From contig JANOQZ010000037.1 of NCBI GenBank assembly GCA_031415055.1, forward strand, positions 1-46,704: a stretch of DNA of 46,704 nucleotides, read 5' to 3'. This document shows positions 24,782 through 31,498 of the stretch, piece by piece (the stretch's first letter is position 1; each line of letters begins with the position of its first letter). The translations under genes were made by a program, and so were the position numbers. Below the pieces are notes generated by a model. That model was not told the DNA's origin and did not search any database. It saw nothing but the letters and a program-made list of their open reading frames with translations. Source of the stretch: JANMOK01 sp031415055 (GTDB taxonomy: Bacteria > Pseudomonadota > Alphaproteobacteria > Rhodobacterales > Rhodobacteraceae).

Positions 24782-26376
24782 TGCAATGTCCTCGCTGGTT
24801 TCATTGGCAGTTTCAGGCCCATTGGCCGGTCCAAAAACAGGCTTGAATCCATCAGTTTTAGCTTATCCGAAACGTTAAGAACGAACTCGGATTGGTCCAA
24901 AATCTGCGTCTGCAAATCAATTCCGGGGGCGATTTCGGTCAGCAGCAACCCTTCCGGTCGCGAGACCATGACGCAGCGCTCGGTCACGTAAGTAATGTCT
25001 TGGCCTTGCATGACGGCGCGCGGGCCGGAAAAGGTGATGTGATCGACTGCTTTGACCAGCTTTTTCAGCTTGCCTTCCTGTTCAACTACTACCTTGCCAT
25101 CGATTATATTCATCTTGGCACCAGCGTTGAACATGCCTGAGAACACAATCTTTTTCGCCCTTGCGGTTATATCAACAAACCCACCTGCGCCCGCTGTAAC
25201 ATGTGGGCGAAACGGCAAACGCGAGACGTTGACCGAACCGTCCTGGCCAATCTCTAGGAAAGACAGCAGCGACGCATCAAACCCGGAACCTTGGAAATAA
25301 GTGAACTGCAAGGGCGAGGGCACAAAGGCCTCGGCGTTGGAGGCGCAGCCAAAGGCGAAATCCAGCAGCGGCACCCCGCCGACCGGCCCCTGTTCGATCA
25401 CCCATGTGACCGCGCCATGCAGCCCTTCCTCCAGTAAAATGCGCGGCACATTGGCGGAAATGCCAAAGCCCAAATTGACCGCCGAATTGGCCTGCAATTC
25501 CATTGCCACCCGGCGGGCGATGGCTTTCTGGATACCAAATTCAGGGATGCTGAAACTGTCCAATGGGCGAAAAATCTCGCCCGAAATCGCCGGGTCATAG
25601 TCGGTTTGAGTGGTTTGCTTTTGCTCGGGATCAAGCACAATATAGTCGACCAAAACGCCGGGAACCCGCACGTCGTGCGGCTTCAAAGTACCGTTTTGGG
25701 CGACGCGTTTGACCTGTGCAATCACGATGCCACCGTTGTTGCGGACGGCCAAAGCTTGGTCAAACCCGCCCAAAGTCGACCCTTCATGTTCATAGGTCAG
25801 ATTACCGCGTTCGTCTGCCGTCGTGGCGCGAATGATCGCCACCTGCGGGATGATGGAACGGAAATACAGCCAATCTTCGCCGTCGAAATGTTGTTTAGAA
25901 ACAATCGGTTGATTTGTTGCCGATGCGTTCATCGCGCAGCCTTGCTGGCTTGGATCGACAAACGTAGCCAAGCCAATTTTGGTCAAAACGCCGGGTCGTT
26001 TGGCAGCCGCTTCGCGGTGGATGTCAAACAAAATGCCCGATGGCACGTTATAAGCCGCCACCTGATCCGCCCCGATCATTTGCCAGATCAGTGGGGGCTG
26101 CGAACTCGACGGACCAGAGGGGTATGAGCCGGCAATGATTTTCGCCAGCAATCCCGGCTTGGCAATGTGGTCGATCCCCTTGATGCCGCTCATGTCACCG
26201 GCAGCAATTGGGTGCAGAGTGGTCAAATTGCGGGGGTGCCCGGTTGCATCAAACCGCTCGCCGATTGCTTGTAACATCCGGTCGGGACAACCAAGGCCCG
26301 AGGACGATGAAACGGTCACAATCGCCCCATCGGGGATCATTGCAGCGGCTTGTTCCAGGGTTACAAGTTTGCTCAT
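24778..26376 (-). CDS. Acyl-CoA:acetate/3-ketoacid CoA-transferase family protein
   Basis: A 532-aa family I CoA-transferase with alpha and beta halves fused, similar in layout to YdiF/propionate CoA-transferase. Supporting features are the N-terminal IPDGAIVTVSSSSGLG, FDIHREAAAKRPGVLTKIGL in the middle, and the second-half ELQANSAVNLGFGISANVP followed by WVIEQGPVGGVP, where the glutamate of EQGPVGG is the likely covalent CoA carrier. It transfers CoA between carboxylic acids. The ATG at 26376 overlaps the lacI stop as ATGA. It would activate an acid intermediate of the pathway. Confidence 0.85.
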   Translation of the reverse strand: MSKLVTLEQAAAMIPDGAIVTVSSSSGLGCPDRMLQAIGERFDATGHPRNLTTLHPIAAGDMSGIKGIDHIAKPGLLAKIIAGSYPSGPSSSQPPLIWQMIGADQVAAYNVPSGILFDIHREAAAKRPGVLTKIGLATFVDPSQQGCAMNASATNQPIVSKQHFDGEDWLYFRSIIPQVAIIRATTADERGNLTYEHEGSTLGGFDQALAVRNNGGIVIAQVKRVAQNGTLKPHDVRVPGVLVDYIVLDPEQKQTTQTDYDPAISGEIFRPLDSFSIPEFGIQKAIARRVAMELQANSAVNLGFGISANVPRILLEEGLHGAVTWVIEQGPVGGVPLLDFAFGCASNAEAFVPSPLQFTYFQGSGFDASLLSFLEIGQDGSVNVSRLPFRPHVTAGAGGFVDITARAKKIVFSGMFNAGAKMNIIDGKVVVEQEGKLKKLVKAVDHITFSGPRAVMQGQDITYVTERCVMVSRPEGLLLTEIAPGIDLQTQILDQSEFVLNVSDKLKLMDSSLFLDRPMGLKLPMKPARTLQ

Positions 26377-27383
26377 TTCGCCCCACAACTTTGGCGGATT
26401 GTCAGGGTTGCCGGCATGATAATTTGTTCCGATGTGATGCCGGTTGCGATTTGTTGCAGCAACAATTGCGCGGCCCGTCGGCCAATGCCTTGCGGGTCGG
26501 TCGTGACGGTTGTTAGGGCTGGAACCACACTTTTTGCCTCGATCACATCATCGAACCCGACAATTGCAAAGTCTTTCCCCGGTTCTTTACCCGCCGCTCG
26601 CAACGCGTCACAGGCGCCAAAAGCCACCGCATCATTCAGGCACACTGCGGCAGTCGGCGGGTTGGGCAGCGACAACGCCCGTTCCATCGCAATCACGCCG
26701 CCAGCACGCGACGGCATTGAGGCAGTGGTCAGCTTTGGATCAAGCGTGATCATCGCGCCAAATAGGGCATCACGGTAGCCTGCAAACCTTTCGGCAAACA
26801 CCCGCGTATCGGCATAGCCGCCGAGGAATGCGATGCGTTTGTGACCCAGATCGTGCAGGTGTTTGGTCGCGTTGAAAACACCGGCATGATTGTCAGAAAT
26901 GACATGCGAAATACCGGCATCTGGTATGGTTCGCACTGCCAATACGACCGGAATCTTGTTGTTGAGCAGCGGTTGGAAATCTTCGAGTCTGCTGCCCCGC
27001 GCGGGGCAGACGATCAGCCCGCAAATGCCGTTTTCCCGCATCGAAGCAATGACTTGGCCTTGTCGCGTCGTGCTTTCGCCCGTGTGGGCCAGGAATTGAA
27101 CGAAACCTGCATCCTGCACTTCGGCGTCAATGCCGACAGCCAATTCGGCGAAAAACGGATTGGTCAAATCATTGACGACAACACCAATGATTTTCGACTT
27201 GGTATTCCGCAACCCAGCAGCCGCGCGGTTATAGACATAGCTATGTTCAGCGATGATCTTGCTGACGTGTTCGCGCGTGGTCTTGTTGACCAAGGGTGAA
27301 CCTTGCAGCACCAGCGAGACGGTCGATTTCGACACGTTCGCCGCTTTGGCAATATCGACAATGGTGTGGCGTGGGTGGTTCAC
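26373..27383 (-). CDS. LacI-family transcriptional regulator
   Basis: A 336-aa repressor-type protein. The N-terminal helix-turn-helix with hinge is TIVDIAKAANVSKSTVSLVLQG and RAAAGLRNTKSKIIGVVV. The periplasmic-binding-protein-like effector domain follows, with AFLGGYADTRVFAERFAGYRDAL, PPTAAVCLNDAVAFG and the dimer end GIGRRAAQLLLQQIATG. It heads a six-gene operon and is divergent from the DUF993 gene. A palindrome in its own promoter implies autoregulation. The effector is probably a sugar- or polyol-like ligand, as for most LacI members, but unknown. Confidence 0.93.
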   Translation of the reverse strand: MNHPRHTIVDIAKAANVSKSTVSLVLQGSPLVNKTTREHVSKIIAEHSYVYNRAAAGLRNTKSKIIGVVVNDLTNPFFAELAVGIDAEVQDAGFVQFLAHTGESTTRQGQVIASMRENGICGLIVCPARGSRLEDFQPLLNNKIPVVLAVRTIPDAGISHVISDNHAGVFNATKHLHDLGHKRIAFLGGYADTRVFAERFAGYRDALFGAMITLDPKLTTASMPSRAGGVIAMERALSLPNPPTAAVCLNDAVAFGACDALRAAGKEPGKDFAIVGFDDVIEAKSVVPALTTVTTDPQGIGRRAAQLLLQQIATGITSEQIIMPATLTIRQSCGAK

Positions 27384-27407
27384 GGCGTTTTCCCTTGACT
27401 GCGTCCT

Positions 27408-27435
27408 TTTATTTGGAACGTTCCAAATTTGTCAA
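27408..27435 (-). promoter_or_regulatory. lacI operon promoter
   Basis: On the minus strand a consensus -35, TTGACA (27435-27430), is followed after 16 bp by AATAAA (27413-27408). The spacer is almost entirely the palindromic operator, the arrangement expected for direct repression of the operon by its first gene product. Confidence 0.55.
27411..27428. promoter_or_regulatory. LacI-type operator O1
   Basis: ATTTGGAACGTTCCAAAT, a perfect 18-bp palindrome with central CG, 28 bp upstream of the lacI start and between its -35 and -10 elements. Confidence 0.75.
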
Positions 27436-27490
27436 CATCTTTGCGTTTTTGACGTGACTTTTGGGTCAATATGGGGGTATTACAGGCAAA

Positions 27491-27508
27491 ATTTGGAACG
27501 TTCCAAAT
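27491..27508. promoter_or_regulatory. LacI-type operator O2
   Basis: The same 18-bp palindrome as O1, ending 9 bp before the DUF993 start codon. The centre-to-centre distance to O1 is 80 bp. Binding here would block initiation or the ribosome-proximal leader of the divergent gene. Confidence 0.75.
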
Positions 27509-27517
27509 GGAGTCGCT

Positions 27518-28663
27518 ATGCCATTGCACCTTAATTTGCCGCAAGACGATGGGCGAATCACGCGTTATGATTTGACCGGTTCGCCACTGCCGAAGGTCAC
27601 CACCGCCCCGAAGTTCAACCGTATCGCTTATGCGGCCGCGCATGTTGTCGCTGATCCTTTGCGGGACGGGGCAATCGATTGGGATAGCACGCTGAAATTC
27701 CGCCACCACCTTTGGCAGCATGGCTTCAAAATCGCCGAGGCGATGGACACGTCGCAGCGCGGCATGGGGTTGGATTGGGACGGGGCGCAGCAGTTGATTG
27801 CTCGGTCCTTGGCGGAGGCCAAGACGGTTGGAGGGGCTGATCTTGCCTGTGGTGCCGGGACAGATCAACAGGAGCGCACTGAGTCCTTAGCGGCGGTGAT
27901 CCACGCCTATGAAGAACAGGTAGGTTTTGTTGAGGAAAACGGCGGTCGAGTGATTTTGATGGCCAGCCGGGCCTTGGCCTCGGTCGCCAAACATGCCGAT
28001 GATTATGCAAAAGTCTATGACACCATCCTGAAACAGGCACGAAACAAGGTGGTCTTGCATTGGTTGGGACCGATGTTTGACCCGGCCTTACATGGGTACT
28101 GGGGATCGGACGATTTTGCGACGGCTTTGGCAACCGTGCTTGGAATCATTGCGGAAAATCGCGATAAAGTCGAGGGGATCAAGATTTCTCTTCTCGATTC
28201 CGCCTGCGAAATTGAACTGCGCAATCGACTACCTAACGATGTTGTGTGCTACACCGGCGATGATTTCAACTATGCCGAAATGATTGAGGGCGATGGCAGC
28301 CGACACAGCCATGCATTGCTGGGCATATTTGATGCAATTGCACCGCAAGCCTCGGCGGCTTTAACGGCTTTGGCGGATGATAATGTGGCGCAGTTCAATG
28401 AAATTTTGGCACCGACCGTGCCGTTATCACGCAAGATATTCGAAGCGCCAACGCAGTTTTACAAGGCCGGAATCGTGTTCTTGGCTTGGCTGAATGGGCA
28501 TCAGAGCCACTTCATCATGCCCGCCGGAATGCAGGCGGATCGTGGCATTTTGCATTATGCGCAAGTCTTTCAATTGGCCGATCAGGCAGGCGTTTTGGAC
28601 CAGCCGGACTTGGCGCTGCAACGCATGAAAACACTGCTCGCCATGCATGGCGTCGCGGGCTAA
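27518..28663 (+). CDS. DUF993 family protein, aldolase-like TIM barrel
   Basis: A 381-aa protein I recognise as DUF993, distantly related to dihydrodipicolinate synthase-type class I aldolases. The segment VEGIKISLLDS, with Lys222, matches the Schiff-base lysine strand (GIK) of that superfamily. The following VVCYTGDDFNYAEMIEGDG matches the usual GDD/ALGADG phosphate- or substrate-side loop. Family members occur near sugar or inositol catabolism genes, but no reaction is established to my knowledge. The start at 27518 follows operator O2 by 9 bp; the longer upstream reading would translate the operator. It runs divergently from the LacI operon and ends overlapping the GST gene tail to tail. 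Confidence 0.75.
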   Translation: MPLHLNLPQDDGRITRYDLTGSPLPKVTTAPKFNRIAYAAAHVVADPLRDGAIDWDSTLKFRHHLWQHGFKIAEAMDTSQRGMGLDWDGAQQLIARSLAEAKTVGGADLACGAGTDQQERTESLAAVIHAYEEQVGFVEENGGRVILMASRALASVAKHADDYAKVYDTILKQARNKVVLHWLGPMFDPALHGYWGSDDFATALATVLGIIAENRDKVEGIKISLLDSACEIELRNRLPNDVVCYTGDDFNYAEMIEGDGSRHSHALLGIFDAIAPQASAALTALADDNVAQFNEILAPTVPLSRKIFEAPTQFYKAGIVFLAWLNGHQSHFIMPAGMQADRGILHYAQVFQLADQAGVLDQPDLALQRMKTLLAMHGVAG

Positions 28664-29274
28664 ATCGCCAGTTTTGCCATTGCCCGCGCCACTGCCGGGC
28701 GTTGCTGCATGCGGTTGTAATGGTCATGTATCGCCGGAAAATCGGCGATATTGACACTGTCGGATTCAAGCCAACTTTCCAAAGTGAACAGGTAAGGGTC
28801 GCAAGTGGAATAAGCGTCACCCAGCACCCAAGGCCCTTTGAACATGGTCGATTGGATGAGGGCGAAAATTTCGGCCATGTTCTGCGGTACTTTGAGTTTG
28901 AGGTTTTCCCAAACCGCCGGATCATCCGACCAACGCGCCCCTCGCATGCGATGTGCATGGGCGACATGGGCGGTGGAGGCAAGATATGCGTTGAATTCCT
29001 GCATCTTGGCATAAGCGAACGGGTCGGTCGGGGCCAACTGGGCTGCCGAAAAAGTTTGCGCGATATAGGTCAGGATCGCCGGAGTTTCGGTGATAATGCC
29101 CTGTTCGGTTTCCAGCGAAGGCACGCGGGCCTTGGGATTGATGGCCTTGTATTCCGGGGCGCGCTGGGCGTTTTGTTTGAAGTCCAGCAGCACGGCTTCA
29201 TAAACCGCCTTGGCTTCTTCCAGCGCAATTAACACGGCCAGCGATACCGTTCCGGGGGCGCAATAAAGTTTCAT
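28660..29274 (-). CDS. Glutathione S-transferase family protein
   Basis: A 204-aa GST. The N-terminal thioredoxin-fold domain (MKLYCAPGTVSLAVLIALEEA) has the glutathione-binding NPKARVPSLETEQGIITETPAILTYI, with conserved cis-Pro and Glu-Thr. The C-terminal helical domain contains WVLGDAYSTCDPYLFTLESWL. Tyr/Cys/Ser at the N-terminal end suggest a beta- or related bacterial class. It is convergent with the DUF993 gene, so it is not part of the LacI operon. The substrate is unknown. Confidence 0.88.
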   Translation of the reverse strand: MKLYCAPGTVSLAVLIALEEAKAVYEAVLLDFKQNAQRAPEYKAINPKARVPSLETEQGIITETPAILTYIAQTFSAAQLAPTDPFAYAKMQEFNAYLASTAHVAHAHRMRGARWSDDPAVWENLKLKVPQNMAEIFALIQSTMFKGPWVLGDAYSTCDPYLFTLESWLESDSVNIADFPAIHDHYNRMQQRPAVARAMAKLAI

Positions 29275-29481
29275 TGGCTGGATCCTTTTGATGGGTTTTG
29301 CGGCAAGCTTTTTATGGAGCTTAACTCTTCCTCAGTCGTGCCGCTATGGGTGTGGGATTGGCTTGCGTCACCTCACCCAACACTGCCTAACCAATTCTTT
29401 ATGCTTCGAAGCTAAACCTCGCGCAAATGGCGAGGGAACCAATAATCTTATTCAATACACCTCAACAATTAAACACTTCTG

Positions 29482-29510
29482 TTGACTTTTCGGCTGCGAT
29501 TAGGTATATC
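29482..29510 (+). promoter_or_regulatory. hicA promoter
   Basis: TTGACT at 29482-29487, a 17-bp spacer, and TATATC at 29505-29510. The hicA GTG starts 6 nt after the -10 box, at about the expected transcription start, so the mRNA may be leaderless. Confidence 0.55.
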
Positions 29511-29515
29511 CAACC

Positions 29516-29704
29516 GTGAACAGCAGGGAGTTGAAACGGCATCTGGCGCAACTTGGGTGCCGTTTCGAGACGCACAAAGGCGGGTCGGGGCATTTGACGG
29601 TTCGACTGGGTGACAGGAAATCGCAGTTGCCGATGCATGGTGCGGCCAAGGAGCTTGGGTCGGGGTTGGTCAACAAGATTTTGAAAGATTTGGGGCTGAA
29701 ATGA
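29516..29704 (+). CDS. hicA: HicA family toxin (mRNA interferase)
   Basis: A 62-aa double-stranded-RNA-binding-fold toxin of a type II toxin-antitoxin system; HicA cleaves mRNA and blocks translation. It shows the family pattern: N-terminal MNSRELKRHLAQLGCRFETH, the catalytic histidine His26 in KGGSGHLTV, a basic patch and GSGLVNKILKDLGL. The GTG start has no ribosome site; the promoter -10 box ends 6 nt before it. hicB follows 30 bp later, in the toxin-first order usual for the family. The locus is bordered by palindromic repeats, suggesting an accessory insertion. Confidence 0.85.
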   Translation: MNSRELKRHLAQLGCRFETHKGGSGHLTVRLGDRKSQLPMHGAAKELGSGLVNKILKDLGLK

Positions 29705-29734
29705 AGGTGTTTGGCAAAGCGAAAGGGAATAGCT

Positions 29735-30154
29735 ATGATCGCTTATCCGCTTGAACTGACGCCAGACGACAATGGCACGTTTCTGGTGACCTGCCCCGAT
29801 TTGCCGGAAGTCACCAGCTTTGGCGCGGATCGGGTGGAATGTCTGGTGAACGGTCGAAAAGCCGTGGCCGAGGCGGTGGCGTCGCGGTTAGCAGGGTTTG
29901 AGGCGATTCCTCGCCCTTCGGTTGGGGAGTTGCGGGCGGAATTGGATTTGCAGTTGACCCTGAAAGTTCTGCTGTTCTGGTCGCTGGAAGACGCCGGCCT
30001 GAGCCGTGCCGATTTGATGCGCCTGCTGGGCCAACACCGCCCGCAAATCGACCGCCTGTTCGACCCGCGCCATGCAACGCGGCTGAACCAGTACGACGCG
30101 GCCCTCCGGGCGCTGGGGCGGGTGGCGGATGTGGTGGTGCGGGCGGTGGCTTAA
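29735..30154 (+). CDS. hicB: HicB family antitoxin
   Basis: A 139-aa antitoxin that neutralises HicA and usually represses its own operon. The N-terminal partially degraded RNase H-like fold is visible as MIAYPLELTPDDNGTFLVTCPDLPEV and GRKAVAEAVASRLAGFEAIPRPS. The C-terminal part (LFWSLEDAGLSRADLMRLLGQHRPQIDRLFDP) looks like a helix-turn-helix DNA-binding domain. The start at 29735 matches the conserved N-terminus and follows a GGGAA-type ribosome site. Confidence 0.85.
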   Translation: MIAYPLELTPDDNGTFLVTCPDLPEVTSFGADRVECLVNGRKAVAEAVASRLAGFEAIPRPSVGELRAELDLQLTLKVLLFWSLEDAGLSRADLMRLLGQHRPQIDRLFDPRHATRLNQYDAALRALGRVADVVVRAVA

Positions 30155-30217
30155 GGGTACGCTAACCGAAATTTCGCGGAGCGCAGCGACGGAACACACC
30201 AGCACCCAACCCCTGTC

Positions 30218-30279
30218 ATTCCCGCGACGGCGGGAATCTGTTTGCGAGCGAATGGGTTGCTTCGCCTGCGGCTCGCAAA
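30218..30279. repeat. Two adjacent hairpin repeats after hicB
   Basis: ATTCCCGC/GCGGGAAT with a 4-bp loop (30218-30237) is followed by TTTGCGAGC/GCTCGCAAA with a 21-bp loop (30241-30279). Both resemble dispersed palindromic repeats common in proteobacterial intergenic DNA (the GTCATTCCCGC and TTGCGAGCGAA types). The rest of 30155-30462 holds another repeat and a promoter. Confidence 0.6.
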
Positions 30280-30302
30280 GACGATGGGTGTGTTTCGTTT
30301 CA

Positions 30303-30361
30303 GTAGCAGGGTGGGATTCATCCCACCATTTCAGTGGGTTGCGAGGGAGGTGGTGGGGTGA
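30303..30361 (+). repeat. REP-like element, copy 1
   Basis: Starts GTAGCAGGGTGGGATTCATC and ends TGGTGGGGTGA; the ends pair as an imperfect hairpin. A 31-bp stretch (30313-30343) is identical to 30661-30691. Two copies bracket the 64-aa gene. Confidence 0.65.
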
Positions 30362-30385
30362 GCATGCCGCATAGTTTTCGCGGCA

Positions 30386-30414
30386 TTGAAAAATCCGTGT
30401 CCCAACCATAAATC
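30386..30414 (+). promoter_or_regulatory. Possible promoter of the 64-aa gene
   Basis: TTGAAA, a 17-bp spacer and TAAATC, about 50 bp before the start codon. The -10 match is weak. Confidence 0.3.
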
Positions 30415-30462
30415 GATTCATGACCAGTTAACCGGAAGAGTCTTCAAGGAAGTGAAAAAACA

Positions 30463-30657
30463 ATGATTGGATACCATGTATTGCTGGAAGGAAAAGTGGT
30501 CGCAAATTTTGCCAATCGCGAGCGAGCCATAAGTTTGGCAGAGGAGTATCGCTCCATCGGCAATGTATGCGAAATCGATGTTTTCCAAGCAGACCCTCGC
30601 ATTCCCATGAATGTAATTAAATATGACGAAAATTCGGAGACGTGGTTAGAATCGTAG
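30463..30657 (+). CDS. Small hypothetical protein (64 aa)
   Basis: A soluble acidic protein starting MIGYHVLLEGKVVANFANRE, with no recognised domain, signal or membrane helix. An alternating strand-helix pattern (YHVLLEGKVVANF, then RERAISLAEEYRS, then VCEIDVFQ) suggests a small alpha/beta fold. AAGGAAG lies at good distance before the ATG, which supports expression. The GTAG that opens the downstream repeat at 30654 supplies its TAG stop codon. It lies between two repeat copies next to hicAB; whether it belongs to that accessory unit is unknown. Confidence 0.55.
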   Translation: MIGYHVLLEGKVVANFANRERAISLAEEYRSIGNVCEIDVFQADPRIPMNVIKYDENSETWLES

Positions 30658-30716
30658 AGCGGGATTCATCCCACCATTTCAGTGGGTTGCGGGGAAGATG
30701 GTGGGGTGAACCCTAA
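30654..30716 (+). repeat. REP-like element, copy 2
   Basis: Starts GTAGAGCGGGATTCATCCC and ends ATGGTGGGGTGAACCC; the arms TTCATCCCACCAT and ATGGTGGGGTGAA pair with one G-T. It shares 31 identical bases with the copy at 30313-30343. The stop codon of the 64-aa gene lies in its first bases. Confidence 0.65.
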
Positions 30717-30902
30717 CATGCGGTTTGTTGGCTGACGAAATATTTCGAGGAACGGCAACTCTCGCCGCACAAACTGAAGGAAGTGTCTTAACTGATTCGT
30801 GCCGCACTATCGCGGTTTGAGGAACCAAATAAGATGTACACAACAAACATACCAATCGAGAAACTCGGAACTTTTCCCGTCCCAAAAAAGGGGACAGTTT
30901 CC

Positions 30903-31011
30903 GGTGCCCACAGTCGCCGACGGGCGAAGTGCATGTGCTAATGGTTGATGAAATATCAACCTTGGCACCTGACCGCTACGAGTGGATCAACCCGACCCTC
31001 CGGGTCTGGTT
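30903..31011 (+). ncRNA. Candidate structured RNA, unclassified
   Basis: In the 445-bp gene-free stretch 30658-31102 the outer pair GGTGCC (30903-30908) / GGCACC (30964-30969) encloses two hairpins, TCGCC-GACG-GGCGA (30914-30927) and GGTTGAT-GAAAT-ATCAACC (30943-30961): a three-way junction. A further hairpin, AACC-C-GACCC / GGGTC-T-GGTT (30989-31011), follows and is trailed by a T-rich stretch (TTCATTTTC). It matches no RNA family I know. It could equally be repeat debris. The strand is a guess. The remaining bases of the gap show a small GTCCC/GGGAC hairpin (near 30880-30895) and no gene. Confidence 0.3.
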
Positions 31012-31102
31012 CATTTTCTAGCAAGCCTACGTGCGTGCTGACCACCGGATAGTTGGAGACTTGCGTGCGTGATGGTTGGCACCCACCCTACCAGTTCGAT
31101 GG

Positions 31103-31498
31103 CTAGGCTTGATGACTCAACAATATCCACGCCGACGCCAGTGCCAACGGTATCATGCCGATTAGGCCCAAGATCATAGGGCCCTTTCCAGCTAAAGCGG
31201 GAAGTGGTTTCGCAAGTATTGCGTAAAGGTTAGTCACGAGGAATCCGGAGACCGCCCAACCCAACGCGAGCCGCCAACTGCCAACGTACAATGCTACTGC
31301 CAGGACAAAAATAGTTAGTGGTAGTGTCAACATGAAAACAGGTGTGATAGACATACTTCCCCACCAAGTAATTCGAGAGAACGGCACCGCGTCCAATCTG
31401 GCTACTAGTATTGATGAAATCTGGAACAAATAGTAGAAAACGAGTCCTCCCATCGGACCGACAAACGGTTCAATCCAGGACATCGCCCCCCCGCTCAC
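31103..31498 (-). CDS. Small integral membrane protein, hypothetical
   Basis: A 131-aa hydrophobic protein with about four membrane segments: GGLVFYYLFQISSILVARL, ITPVFMLTLPLTIFVLAVAL, LALGWAVSGFLVTNLYAIL and MILGLIGMIPLALASAWILL. No family recognised. The GTG start at 31498 overlaps the rpoD stop as GTGA, suggesting translational coupling to the primary sigma factor. An alternative ATG lies five codons in (31483). Base composition is more AT-rich than in rpoD, so it may be a recent arrival. Confidence 0.6.
   Translation of the reverse strand: MSGGAMSWIEPFVGPMGGLVFYYLFQISSILVARLDAVPFSRITWWGSMSITPVFMLTLPLTIFVLAVALYVGSWRLALGWAVSGFLVTNLYAILAKPLPALAGKGPMILGLIGMIPLALASAWILLSHQA

Noticed and set aside
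29288..29485. 65-codon plus frame between GST and hicA
   Set aside because: Occupies the divergent promoter region, ends in the hicA -35 box, Cys-rich random-looking composition.
30679..30885. 68-codon minus frame in the repeat-rich region
   Set aside because: Its end lies in the REP-like element and no ribosome site or family likeness is visible.
30155..31102. Possible CRISPR array because of spaced identical repeats
   Set aside because: Only two copies of the long repeat, separated by a gene, with no regular spacer length and no cas genes.
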